Assembly (NCBI RefSeq): GCF_037042905.1
Contig: NC_087249.1
Coordinates: 55,706,401-55,770,400 of the forward strand
DNA length: 64,000 nucleotides
DNA from: Lytechinus pictus
Lineage: Eukaryota; Echinodermata; Echinoidea; Temnopleuroida; Toxopneustidae
Reading direction: 5' to 3'
A program made the translations under genes and the position numbers. The notes beneath the pieces were generated by a model that was not told where the DNA came from, did not search any database, and saw only the letters and a program-made list of their open reading frames with translations. Positions 1 through 12,904 of the stretch are shown here, piece after piece; positions within the stretch are counted from its first letter, which is position 1, and every line of letters starts with the position of its first letter.

Positions 1-1402
1 CATGACGGATTTTTTTTTTATTGTTTTCGAAGTCTGCCCCTCATCTTATTTATTCACTCGTTTTCCTCCTCTCATGTGTACCATTTTTCTCCCCTCTTTC
101 CCTTTTTTTTGGTCTTCCTTTCCCCCTTTTTTTGCTCCGCCAATAGGGGGAGGAGGGAGGGCGGACCCCTTGCCCCACCCCTGGATCCAACTCTGGAACA
201 ATCTACCAAAAAGTATTAAACAAGCAAATTCAAATTCAAGAGAGAAATACAAATCCGTGTTAAAACCCTTTTTTGTTAAATATAGCTTTCTCTCCGCATG
301 TGAAGCCCCACAATTGTTTACAGCCTACTGTGAACTGTACAACTACTTTATTTTGGTGAAATTCCTTCTCTCTATATATTTTTTCCTTAGCGTTTAGATA
401 AACGTTTTGTGCTAAGTGGTATACAAATAATGTAAATTATTATTAATTAATGGCGTGCGTTTCCCGATCTCCGTATCGAAATCAATATTAATGAGAGAGC
501 GCAATTTCATTGTTCTCGCTCTAATGGGGGAGGGGGGGGGGGGTCATTGTTCTATCAAGCAGAAGACGTAGGCCTATATGTGCATAAGTTCATGTCATTG
601 GTGTAATGATAAAGAATCTGATGAATTCTGTTTGTCGACGTTATAATAAAATTAGTACAATCAATATATTTCAGGCGTACACCGCTTTAATTACATGGTA
701 TCATGAATCCAGAAATCGAAATAGCCGATGTATTCAAAACGTACGTAGCCGGGATGGCATGCAGTTCGGATGTTACAGTACTCTAACATTATCATAATCT
801 CGTATTACAAATGCCAATTTTGCGAAAATGCACACAAATTCATAACTTGATAGACTCTGGGGAATGATGTCGATATAAAAATCGCATCGACCTCGATATG
901 CAATCATGTTTGATACTGCGTTGGACTTGAGAACCCGCAAAATATTTTCCAAAATTAGATGAAGGCCATCGATTCTCTCTATTTTTAATTTAAATATAAT
1001 CTATGTATTTCAGGATCATGATGTGAAAACCCTTTTAAAACAAACATGATAAAGAAAAAACGCGTCTCAAGTTATACATGGTTCATTGCCGCAAAATATA
1101 CCAATCATCTTCATTTGTTATCATTTAATCATCAACATTATCACTGATATTATTATTCGTATTATCATGTCTGTTAATATCACTTCAAAGTTATAATTAT
1201 CATTATCATCATCACTGTTATCATCATCACCATCATCATTCATTCATTATCTATTTACAATCGTTCTCCAATATCAATTTTATATTTTATATAATTAAGA
1301 ATATATGAAAGATAATAGTAATGATTATGGTGATGCTGGTAATCATGAACATTAGATCCGTTTTGTGAGATAATTTTAATATGCGATTTTACGTGCTAAT
1401 CG
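1..1402. other. gene-free region with simple sequence
   Basis: No coding region is supported here. The first 200 bases are pyrimidine-rich and then G-rich, which makes open frames of low complexity on both strands that I do not regard as genes. A short poly-G run lies near 526-543. From about 1105 to 1250 there is an interrupted ATC/ATT trinucleotide stretch. The right edge abuts a foldback element. Confidence 0.6.
1105..1250. repeat. degenerate ATC/ATT microsatellite
   Basis: Interrupted runs of ATC, ATT and CATC trinucleotides, densest at about 1199-1243. This is ordinary simple sequence with no coding meaning. Confidence 0.7.
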
Positions 1403-2631
1403 CTATAGTCCGGGTTATAATTGAGCAAGGTGCCACACGGAAAAGGAGAAATTTTCATATAGTGCTTCTAGACCATTTTTTTACGCTGAATATGAATATA
1501 TGAGGTAACCAGGCTGTATCCTGAAAATTAACCAGTGAGGGCGCTTTTTTCAAAATGGCCGCCAAATTTTCAGAACATTTGAATTTTCGTACATAGATTT
1601 TGACATAAACATTTCATTGCCACAAAATTAGTGTCATATGAAAGACAAATAAATTTCCTACAATTTGGTACCATTTATAGGGGATAAGTATGTCATTTGG
1701 CTGAGATTTTAAGTAGAAAACTTCATTTTTTGTCATTTTTTTCCAAAAATTGAAAATTTAGCAAACACATGATTTTACATAATTCTAAGAAAAATGAATC
1801 AATTACCTTGAAATGTTCCAGAAAACTTTATTGATATACTATTATCATGTGGATGAAATTCCAACTCTGTATCATCCTTCTTAGCAAATTTATAAGGTAT
1901 CAAACTTGAATACTCCAATTTCAGAAATGTCGCTTTTTGTATGCATTTCCATAGACTAATACGTATAACATGTAAATGTATAGTTACAAATTAAAGGCAA
2001 TTATTTCTGCTCGTTAATCACTTGGATAGTTAAGAGTAGGCTTTTCTCTATCAGCTACATAAAACAAAATGTTGGCACATCAAGGCCTAACACTCTCATG
2101 GGGTGGGGGTGTCGAAGCCCCCCCCCCCCCTTGACTATATCATGTTGTTGTATATTGCCTATTTGTTGGAAAAAAATCACTGTTTTTTTGAGCACCCATT
2201 GAAGCAAAAACTGGCATATTTATTATACAGTACAGCCACTTTGATTGCTTTGAAACCACTTGGAGAGGAAAGAGTAGGCTTTGTTCTACCAGCTACATCC
2301 AAAGAAGTGGCACATCGAACCTACCACTCTCGGGGGGGGGGGGGGGCTTTTGCTTGATATTGCATATTTATTTGAAAATTCACAATTTTTGACCCAACAT
2401 TGAGGCCAAAGAGCGTTTGTGCTTTGTTGTACACCCCATTTATTGATTTGAAACCATTTAGGAAAGAGTAGAGTTTGTTCTACAAGCTACATATAAATAA
2501 GCACTGGCACATCGAACCCTAGCCCTCTCAGGGGCTAAGTCACCCCCCCCCCCTCTATATCATGTGTATTGCCGATTTATTGGATATTTCACCATTTTGG
2601 ATCACCCATTGAAGCAAAAGCGCGTTCCTAC

Positions 2632-4494
2632 TATACACAACAAATAAAGTAAGTCCCCCCTAGATCAAATTGCTGTAACCTTTGAACGGAATTATTTTGA
2701 GATATGATATTCCGTAGGTGGTTTTCTACACTCATTAAGCAACTCCTGGAGAAAAATAAGATTGATCGGTTGAGTCATGCATGAGTAATTAAAGATTGAA
2801 TTAAAAATGACCATTTTTGAAAGTCACAAGAGTCGTTTTTCAGATTGTGCAAATACAAAGTTGTGCAAATGTTGTCTTTAGGTGAATTTTATGGTGTTAT
2901 GGTGTTTTACTATCGATCATTTAGCAACTCCACACACAATTTTGATATCATATGTTCATGGTTGAGTGAGCACAATGTATTGCAGGGGCCGCGGGGGGGG
3001 GGGGGGGCTGGGCAGGGAGCTTCAGTCCCCCCCCCCCCACTTTTTTCCAAAAGCATGTACAAAAATGTAAAAATGACCATACGATTGTGATTTTTTGCAT
3101 GGTCAGCCCCCCCCCCCCCCACTTTGAAAACCCCTTCCCCGGCCCCTGTATTGTGACGTATCATCATAGGGGTTTATGGTAGTATCCTCTACAACTTGTT
3201 AGATCATGTTAAAATTTGAAAATGTTGGTGGCTCCCCCAATTATAGGCCCCTCCCCCATTTGTAAATTCTGGACCCACCACTGATTTGTCCATGAATTAA
3301 ACTGATCATGAGAAGTTGTTAGGAAAAGAATACATTTATGCAGCATAAAGAGTATTCATTCCAAAGTTTTTGAATGTGCTCGCTCAACCATGAAAATGAT
3401 TAAAGTTCGGAAAATGTGTGGTGATAGAAATGATGGATGATAAAAACAATAGCAATTAAAGTCTTATTTGAAACCGAATTTGCCCCCAATATTCACTTTA
3501 TTACCCTTTAAAATGAGTCTGTGACATTGAAAATACGAAATGAGGGTTTGTTTCATGGACGGTTTTTGTTACTTCTGCCAATAGTTATTTCATGAAACTT
3601 CGTACATGGCTTCAGAGTAACACTATCCAAAAGGCGCGCACACCAAAATAACCATTCGATACGACACAGAGTGGGGCCAAGGCCTTGAACTTTCTTCTCA
3701 TTTGCATAATTTTCGAATATTGTGTGCTCACTGATGCATTAAACATCGGGATTTTCATAAAAATCAAATCGAATGAACTATGCAAGGAGGTTTGTGACAG
3801 ATATCCATAGTAACAAATTGCATTTTTTCCAATAACGTAAAAAAGAGCTAATCGCATTCCACATGTTCATTCAAGCGTGGATATTTAATTAAACGCCTTT
3901 GAATAATTGAAGCATGTTAATTGGTCATGAACATAACGAAAAAGTTGAGAAAAGATCATTTTCAGCTCCCAAAATGAACCAATACTTGCCTATGATATTT
4001 AAAAAACGTATTTTTTGTTTTCAATAAATGTTCATTGAACCGTGAAACGATGAATATTGTTGAAGAAACTCTTCCAAAAATAACTGTCATCATATTCTAT
4101 CATTTTTATTGATATAAATGTGTAAAAAATCCAATTATAGCAACTTTGGACTTGTGTTTATTCAACCGTAAAATTTAGCCAAAAAAGTTGTATCGTCTTT
4201 TAGAGAGTACCTTTTACAAGCCTTCTGACTATTTTTTATGATGAGAATGTGGAATAAGTTCCAATAAAATGGAATCAAAGTCATGATATTTGGCTTGTGA
4301 CTTTTGAAAAGTGACATTTTTGCCTTCTGACGGTGCTCACTGAAGCATGAAGTGAAATACGTCCATAACGTTTACTCAGAGGGTAGCTTATAAAATTACC
4401 TACACGCTCATATAAAAATATATTAAAAACTCGCATTGGTTCGGAAATTATTGATGCTTGTTTAAGGGGGGACTTACTTTTTTTGTTGTGTATA
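2632..4494. mobile_element. TA-flanked inverted-repeat element inside foldback 1
   Basis: The left end from 2634 (TACACAACAAATAAAGTAAG) and the reverse complement of the right end (4492 inward, TACACAACAAAAAAAGTAAG) match over about 30 bp including AGTAAGTCCCCCCT. TA flanks both sides (2632-2633, 4493-4494). The host repeat unit is interrupted exactly here: other units in the same foldback element, for example near 6260-6285 on the minus strand, read straight through CTACTATATAG. The interior is 1.86 kb without a transposase frame. It contains several degenerate copies of a motif around GCTCACTGAAGCATGAA (near 2960, 3375, 3870, 4030 and 4335) and one CAGGGGCC-type MITE. TA duplication suggests a Tc1/mariner-like superfamily; that is inference. 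Confidence 0.75.
2978..3153 (+). mobile_element. CAGGGGCC-type MITE, copy 1
   Basis: This 166-bp element (2983-3148) begins CAGGGGCCGCGG and ends CCGGCCCCTG. It has long G and C runs on either side of a conserved core containing AAAATGACCATACGATTGTG. TATTG precedes and follows it (2978-2982, 3149-3153), a perfect 5-bp target duplication. The same family occurs three more times in the window at 42.5, 43.9 and 56.8 kb. Confidence 0.85.
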
Positions 4495-7400
4495 TATAGC
4501 ACAGCCAATTTTATTTTCTTGCAATGACTTGGAGAAGAAAGAGTAGGCTTTGCTCTATCAGCTACATAAAAGAAGTGTTGGCAAATCGAAGCCTATCTCC
4601 TTCATGCGGCTGTAGAAGTTACCCCACTAATTTTCGGTATTTGGCTATTTGTTGAAAAGTCACCATTTTGGAGCCCCCATTGAAGCAAAAAGGTGTCTCT
4701 GATATTATAGTTCTGCCACTTTTATTGCCTTGAAACCACTTAGAGAGGAAAGAATAGGCTTTGCTCTATCAGCTACATAATTTTGTGCTGGCAAATAAAA
4801 GCCTACCCCTTCTGGGGGCTGTCGAAATCAGCCCCCTAACCCCTTTGCGTTATTGCCTATTTATCAGAAATTCACAGTTTTTGAGCCCCCATTGAGGTAA
4901 AAAGGCATCTCTGATATATAGTTCTGCCACTTTTACTGCCTTGAAACCAATTAAGGAGGAAAGAATATGCTTTGCTCTATAAAGAAATGCTGGCACATTG
5001 AAGCTTACCCATCTGGGCGGCTGTCAAATTACCGCACCCCTCTTGCATTATTGCCTAATTATTTGAAAATTCACAATTTTTGAGCCCCCATTGAGGCGAT
5101 ATGCACTTCTGCTGTATAAAACACCCAATTCCTCTTTTTGAAACCACTTGGAGAGGAAAGAGTAGGTTCCCCTCTTTCAGCTATATATAACGAATTGCTG
5201 CCATAACAAAGCCTGACCCACTTCAGGGGACTATAGATGTTACCCCACTTTTTTTACGATTTTTGCCAATTCATTGGAAAACTCGCCATTTTGGAGCCCC
5301 CATTGAGGCAAAAAACGTGTTTCTGGTATATAGAAGAGCCACTTCTTCATTTGTAGCTGTTAGAGGAAAGCCTACTCTTTCCTTTCCAAGTAGTTTCAAG
5401 GCGGTAATAGTGGTAGAACTTTATATCAGAACCGCCTTTTTGCCTAAATGGGGGCTTCAAAATGGTCAATTTTCCAATAAATAAGCAATAATGAAGAAGG
5501 GGTGGGGTGAATTCAACACACCTCTGATGGGTTTAGGCCTTTTTTGTGAGCATGTCTTTATAATATGTAGCTGTTAAAGCAAAGCCTATTCTTTTTCTCT
5601 CCAAGTGTTTTCAAGGGTGAAAAACGGCAGAAACATAATCAGAAATGACTTTCTGCCTCAATGGGGGCTCCAAAGTGGTGATTTTTTTCAATAAATAGGC
5701 AATAATGCAAAAGGGATGAGTGATTTCGACAGCCTCCTGGAGGGGGTAGGCTTTTATTTGCCTGCACCTTTATATGTGGCTGATAAAGCAAAACCTATTC
5801 TTTCCTTCCTAAGTGGTTTCAAGGCATTAAAAATGGCAGAACTATATATCAGGAACGCCTTTTTGCCTAAATGGGGGCTCCAAAATGGTGAATTTTCCAA
5901 TAAATAGGCAATAATGCAAAAGGGATGGGGTGATTTCAACAGCCTCCCGGAGGGGGTAGGCTTTTATTTGCCTGCACTTCTTTATATGTGGCTGATAAAA
6001 CAAAACCCATTCTTTCCTCCCTAAGTGGTTTCAAGGCAGTAAAAGTGGCAGAACTATATATCAGAAACGCCTTTTTGCGTAAATGGGGGCTTCAAAGTGG
6101 TGATTTTTTTTCAATAAATATGCTATAATGCAAAAGGGATGGGGTGATTTCAACAGCTTCCCGGAGGGGGTAGGCTTTTCTTTGCCAGCACTTGTTTATA
6201 TGTAGCTGATAGAGCAAAGCCTACTCTTTCCTCTCCAAATCATTGCAAGGAAAGGAAATTGGCTGTACTATATAGTAGAAATGCCCTTTTGCCTCAATGG
6301 GCGATTCAAAATGGTGTAATTTCCAATAAATAGGCAATATACATTATATAGAGGGGGAGGGGTTGACTTAGACAGCCCCTGAGAGGGATAGGTTTCGATG
6401 TGCCAGCGCTTCGTAATAATATGTAGCTGATAGAGCAAAGTCTAAGCTTTTCTCTCCAAGTAATTGCAAGAAAATAAAATTGGCTGTATGATATAGAAAC
6501 GACCTTATGCCTCAATGGGTGATCCAAAATGGTGACATTTTCAATAAATAGGCAACATAAATGATATAGAGGAGGGGGTGACTTAGACAGCCCCTGAGAG
6601 GGCTAGGGTTCGACGTGCTAGCGCTTATTTATGCAGCTGGTAGAACGAACTCTACTCTCTCAAGTCAATAAAATACTATAAAGCACAAACGCTTTTTTGA
6701 CTCAATGTTGAATCCAAAATGGTGAATTTTCAAATAAATTGGCAATAAGCAAAAGGGGGAGGGGTGACTTCCCCAGCGCCCCCCCCCCCGATAGGGGTTG
6801 GCTACGATGTACGTGCCACTTCTTTTGATGTAGCTGGTAGAACAAAGCTTACTCTTTTTCCTCTCCAAGTGGTTTTAAAGTAATTAAAGTGGCTGTACTG
6901 TATAGCAGAAGTGCCTTTTGCCTCAATCGGTGCTCCAAAAAACAGTGATTTTTTCCAACAAATAGGCAATATACAACAACATGATATAGCCAGGGGGAGG
7001 GGGGGGGGGGGGGGGGTTCGACACCCCCACCCCATGAGAGTGTTAGGCCTTGATGTGCCAACATTTTGTCTTATGTAGCTGATAGAGAAAAGCCTACTCT
7101 TAACTATCCAAGTGATTAACGAGCAGAGATAATTGCTTTTATTTTGTAACTATACATTATACATATTATACATGTTATACGTATTAGTCTATGGAAATGC
7201 GTACAAAAAGCGACATTTCTGAAATTGAAGTATTCAAATTTGATACCTTATAAATTTGCTAAGATGAATGATACAGAGTTGAAATTTTATCCACATGATA
7301 ATAGTATATTAATAAAGTTTTCTGGAACATTTCAAGGTAATTGATTCATTTTTCTTAGAATTATGTAAAATCATGTATTTGCAAAATTTTCAATTTTTGG

Positions 7401-7740
7401 AAAAAAATGACAAAAAATGAAGTTTTCTACTTAAAACCTCAGCCAAATGACCTACTTATCCCCTATAAATGGTACCAAATTGTAGGAAATTTATTTGTCT
7501 TTTATATGACACTAATTTTGTGGCAATGGAATGTTTATGTCAAAATCTATGTACGAAAATTCAAATGTTCTGAAAATTTGGCGGCCATTTTGAAAAAAGC
7601 GCCCTCACGGGTTAAATTTCAGGATACAGCCTGGTTACCTCATATATTCATATTCAGCGTAAAAAACTGGTCTAGAAGCACTATGTGAAAATTTCTCCTT
7701 TTCCGTGTGGCACCTTGCTCGATTATAACCCGGACTACTA

Positions 7741-8013
7741 CTCGATGATGGTGAAAGAAAGAAGTCGGGACGGTAGTTACTGTATACACGCACTTTAATA
7801 CACTATAGTACAAAAGATTCCCCATCGGACGGGCCAACGGTCTTTTGAAGTAGGTTCGTCTATTGAAATTATGACAATAATCACGACAGCGGATATGGGG
7901 AACTATTCTCTGAGCGCCTCTCCCATTCATTGTGGTCTATAGTGAACCCGCTGAGCATTCCATTGTCAATTAATGATTCTCTACACGGGTGAGTGATCTT
8001 GCTCTTTCATGAC
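7741..8013. other. spacer between the two foldback elements
   Basis: 273 bp of unique-looking sequence with no gene or repeat that I can name. It is the only DNA between the two foldback elements. Confidence 0.5.
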
Positions 8014-10804
8014 CATTAGTCCAGGATAGGCCCCATAGACAAGGGGTCGAACCTTGTTTTTTTTAGATATACAATGTTTTTTTATGGTTTCTTGTCAATT
8101 CGAGGGTGCTGATTCCGAATCTGAATGATGCCACTCTTGTAACCTTGAGCATTTTCCGCAAATTGGCAAAATCCAATATGGCCGCCAAAATATGCAAATT
8201 ACCCATGAAAATCATAAAATTGCCAACACATTAGCTATAAAATGCATGTAGTTGTTGTGCAGAAGTGAAATACCAATTGGAAAAGCGATATTTGACAAAA
8301 TATTTATTTTATTGATATTCAAAATGGCCGCCATAACCCCTGTATACTTTATTATGTAGAATATGAATGGGGAAAATATTTTTTCAAACAAGAGCACTAT
8401 TATTGCATGTGATTGTGACCTGCGAGTGGACTACTGTCTGAAAACATGACTATTAACAAAACTATGTCATTTGTATACTATCTAATGTGATAAATGCTGT
8501 ATTATGATATTCAAAATGGCTGTCATAGACCCCTTATACTGTGTACAATATATAAAAGGGGACAAATAATTTTCACAACCTTTGAATTTGTTTGACTTTA
8601 AAATGCCAATAACTGCGAAATATTGGTGTAACACTGTCTGACAACAAGGATTTCTAACGAAACATATCATTTCCCTTGCAATTTCGGTAATTATGCTGCA
8701 TGTTGACATTCAAAATGGCTGCCATAGGCCCTATCTGTATTATGAACAAAGCGAATGAAGAAACTAATTTTCACAAGAGTAAAAACAATAAAATGAATGT
8801 AATTGTAATCTATACGAGTGAAATATTGTCTAAACACATGATTTCTGGCGAAACATATCATTTCATTTTTCATGCATGAGATAAATGCTGTATTGTAAAA
8901 TTCTAAATGGCCCCTATGGGCCCTTACAGTATTATCTACAATGTAAATGGGGACAAATACTTTTGAAAGAATTAGGATTTGCCTGACTATGAAATCCATA
9001 TAATTCTGTTGTATAAGGAAAATATTGTTTGAAAACGTGATTTTTTAAATGAAATATAACAATTCCTCTCCCATAGGTGATAAATACTGTATTTTGACTT
9101 TCAAAACGGCCGCACAAGCCCCTACAAATTCTGTAACATGCGTATAGGGAAACTAATCATCACCAGAATGAGAACCAAAAACACACGTAACTATGTGATG
9201 TATAGGTAAAATTTGGTCTTGAACATGATTTCTGACTAAATACATCACATAATAGTTGAGAAGGTAATAAAGGCCTTACTTTGAAATTCAAAATTGCTGC
9301 CATAGCCCAAAGTAATATGTACATTGTAACTGGGGACAGATAATTTTGACAAAAATTTTACTATGAAAATGGCTTAATTTTGATGTAAGTCTTAAGTATT
9401 GTCTAAACCCAATGATTTCTAACGAAATATATCATAGTTTGTGTCATAAAGGTGATGAATGCAGCCTTTTAAAAATGAAAAATGGCCGCCATAGTCCCTT
9501 ATCTTAATATGTAAAATTTGAATGGGGAAAGATAATTTCCACAAAGAAACATATTGCAGCCATTTTGAAATTTAAATATAGCATTTATCACCTAAATAAC
9601 ATAAGAAATTATCTATTTGGTTACAAAATCATATTTTCAGACGATATTTCACTCATACATGCAACACCATTTAGTCAAGCAAAGCCAAATTCTGTTAAAA
9701 TTATATGTTCCCATTCACAAAGTACATAATAGGCCTACTGTTAGGGCCTGTAGCGGCCATTTTGACTTTCAAAATACATTATTTATCACCTACCTGGCAG
9801 AATGAATGATATATCTTGTTAGGAATTATGTTTTCAGACAATATTTTACTCTTAAATCACAATTAAATGCATGTTATGGTGCTGACTCATGTGAAAATTG
9901 GTTTCCCAGATCGATTGTACATAATACAGTCAATGTCTTTTGGCGGCCATTTTGAAAGTCAAAATACAATATTTAACACAGATATGAAACCCGAATAATA
10001 TATTTCGTTGCAAATTATATTTGAAGACAGTATTCCACTAATTTACCACAAAAAAATACGTTTTAGTGCTCACCTTGTGATTGTTTTTGTCCCCTCTCAC
10101 ATCGTAGATCATAATTTTAGGGCCTTTGGCGGTCATATTAAATATCAAAATACAGGGTTTATCACATACATGGCATGTTAAATAATAAATTTTGTTAACA
10201 ATAATGTTTTTAGTCAGTATTCCACTCGTTTATCTCAACAAAATGCATTTTAGTGATCACTCTTGTGATTTTTTTGTGTCACCATTCACATTGTACATAA
10301 TAGTGTTAGGGCTTTTGAAGGCCATTTTGAATATCAAAATACAGGATTTATCACATAACTGACATAACAAATGATATATATCGTTAGCAATCATGTTTAC
10401 AGACATTGCTTCACTCATAGATCATAATTACTTGCATTTCAGTGCTCAATTTTGTAAAAATTAATTTTCCCCATTCATATTGTACAGGGGTCTATGATGG
10501 CGGCCATTTTGATATCAAGAAAATAAATATTTTGACAAAAATCATTTTTTCAGATGTTATTTCACTCCGGCAGCACAATTGCATATACTTTAAAGCCAAT
10601 GTGTGGACAATTTAATGATTTTCATGGGTAATTTGAATATTTTTGCGGCCATATTGGATTTTGCCAATTTGCAGAAAATGCTCAAGGTTACACGAGTGGC
10701 ATCATTCAGATTCGGAATCAGCACCCTCGAATTGACAAGAAACCATATAAATACATTGTATAAATAAAAAAACAAGGTTCGACCCCTTCTATCCTGGACT
10801 ACAT
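8014..10804. mobile_element. 2.8-kb foldback transposon
   Basis: The element runs 8017-10801. Its left end TAGTCCAGGATAG matches the reverse complement of the right end (10789-10801). A long matching arm follows: the stretch at 8047-8200 with GGGTGCTGATTCCGAATCTG corresponds to 10640-10780 on the other strand. CAT stands on both sides (8014-8016, 10802-10804), a 3-bp target duplication. The interior is made of units of roughly 190-200 bp, each containing a version of TTCAAAATGGCCGCCAT. These run in one orientation at about 8320, 8511, 8711, 8900, 9100, 9288 and 9477, and in the other from about 9553 to 10510, so the centre of symmetry is near 9540. No transposase is visible. The short open frames here are by-products of the repeat. 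Confidence 0.8.
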
Positions 10805-12904
10805 AGGCCTGGGCAATGACTAAGAACAGTTCGATCAGTATTAATGCCAAGTAATCCTGAAAGGTCAATAATGTTCAATTCTCTTGCTGGAGAAGACTAT
10901 ATCATGGCCCCATTTGCTTTTGCTGTAGGCCAGTTGTGTACAACCTGATATAGATGATAAATAATTATCTTTCATCTATTTTAGAGTAATGATCTAATGT
11001 TAATATCATTCTACATAATTACCCTGACGCTTACGGCCCCATATCTTCACCCGTGAAGTATTGAAATTTGAAGTTTAAATCATTGAACATCATGGCATCC
11101 TAGTATTGTACTGATTTTTACCATCACTGCAATATAGATAAAAACATAGAGTTAATTCTACTCACATTGATTTTACTTTAGAACAAATTCACCCCCTTCC
11201 CTTCCCGCTACAACCTTTTTTTTCCAGTCCCTTTCATTATTTCCTTACCAAAATGATCCTAATTTCAATAACTATGATAATGACATAGATGATTTGCTGC
11301 TGACGATAATGATGCTGCTGATGATAGTGATGATAATCAACACTGATGATGATGATGGTGGTGGTGGCGGTGATGGTGAATGTGGTAGTGGTAGCCTTGG
11401 TGATTATGACAAATGAAAAATACTGAACGTTACGAAAGTCACACATTCAATGAATAATACCAAGAAACATACTTTTTGATGAAATAAAAATCACACACAA
11501 TTTATGCAACTTGTAAGCCTCCCATTTAGTTTATTCTTATTTTTTGACCTGAATTTTGTCCGCTTACATTCCTTCTTGATGATGATTTCAAGCTTTTAAG
11601 TTTATAATTATATTGGTAAATCCCGGTCAGAAAAGTTCATGTCACCATTCCATTCTTGAGTACTATATTATATCAAGGAGATGATATCTCCTTGGTTATA
11701 TGAGCATGGCCCTAAAATGATTGTGATGTGATAGGTATGAAATCAAATTTTATTGGAAAATTTAGCCCTTTTCACACATCCAGCCTCCGCCGCTGCAAGT
11801 CTTCCCCTCTGTTCCCCTTTCACTCTTTCCCTTTCCCCCTTTTTTTCTCTCCCCCCCCCCCCCATCGTCCACCAGCTCTCTCTTCTTCTTTCCCCTTATT
11901 TTATGTCTCTATCCATTTCCATATTCCAATTTGTCCCCCCTCTCCCGTTGATTGTCGATCCTAAATTTCTTTCCCTCTCAAATTTCCTAGTTTTTTTTCT
12001 CGTTCAACTGTTTTTCCTCCATTTTTTTTTCACCCTTCCTCTTCCTCCACCCCAATATTATTTTTTTATTATCTCTCTGTTTCCCCCTTCCTTTTCTCTC
12101 CCTATCCTTCTTAGTTTTCGTCTTCTCTTTTGGTCCCGCTTCTTTAAAACAAGGAGATAAGGAAATTTAAGACTGAGACAATATGTTATCCTGGGGAAAT
12201 GGTTGCCCGTCCAAAAATTGAACAAACTATTTCTTACAGTTTCTAATAAATCGTTGATCTATCTATGCCTAATAGTGCCAAGCTGTTCCGGTCATAGTAA
12301 TTTCATCTTTCCATTTCCTTTTTTATTTTATTTATTTATTTTTTTTTTTGGGGGGGGGCTCCAAACTTGTTTCAGATGCGAGTAATAATAAATATTCCAA
12401 GTTGACGTGAATTCTACGAATGGCTTGGGCCTACGAAACGAAAATGTGTGGAATCTTATTTTCCCACCTAAAACATCCTGAATTGACTCTCTTCCAATTG
12501 CAAAAAAAAAGAGGTTTCATGGTTATTGCAGCAAATTCGAAAGATCAGTAACGATTTATGACACGTGCGTGATTTTTGATTAAGCTACCGTGGCTTTATG
12601 AATGCACCCGAACTTCCATTATAGATGCGAACCACAGTGACCCGAACTCTCCGATCCGACAGTAAATATGAAGGCACGCCTTTGTTTTAGTCGTAGAGGG
12701 AGCTATTTAGAATAGATTCTTCGGTCTTTCGACAGAAATTAAGACTTGCAGGAAAGACGAACAAAAGAACGGTGGCATCAATGGGCCTTTGATGGCGGCC
12801 GTTCCTTTGAAGACAAGGGAACGTTGGGCGGGAAAGCCGAAGCGAAAACCCGGATGCGGTAAAAACGATCAAGAACGGTGCATGGACTTTTGACAAGCTC
12901 CCTA
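10805..12904. other. gene-free region with simple sequence
   Basis: No coding region is supported. A GAT/GGT trinucleotide stretch lies at about 11265-11405 and a pyrimidine-rich tract at about 11800-12140; both create long but low-complexity open frames. A poly-T/poly-G junction occurs near 12330-12358. Confidence 0.55.
11265..11405. repeat. GAT/GGT trinucleotide microsatellite
   Basis: Interrupted GAT, GATGAT and GGTGGT runs, densest at 11341-11385. Simple sequence. Confidence 0.75.

Larger units (their letters stand above)
1403..7740. mobile_element. 6.3-kb foldback transposon with repeated arms
   Basis: The element runs from 1406 to 7737. Its left end TAGTCCGGGTTATAATTGAG is matched in reverse complement at 7718-7737 with one change, and the homology continues inward (for example the stretch at 1530-1620 against 7545-7640, including AAAATGGCCGCCAAATTTTC). 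Inside, units of about 210 bp recur. They read forward at about 2040-2633 and 4493-5330 and in reverse from about 5340 to 7080; the reverse arm shows about eight copies of CAATAAATAGGCAATA at roughly 5476, 5690, 5898, 6111, 6324, 6542, 6732 and 6957. The trinucleotide CTA stands on both sides (1403-1405 and 7738-7740), consistent with a 3-bp target duplication; a TA duplication is also possible. No transposase is visible, so it is probably non-autonomous. Known relatives by architecture are the sea-urchin TU foldback elements. The superfamily is not established. Confidence 0.8.

Noticed and set aside
11728..12160. 135-codon Pro/Leu/Phe-rich frame
   Set aside because: Low-complexity pyrimidine tract with no domain.
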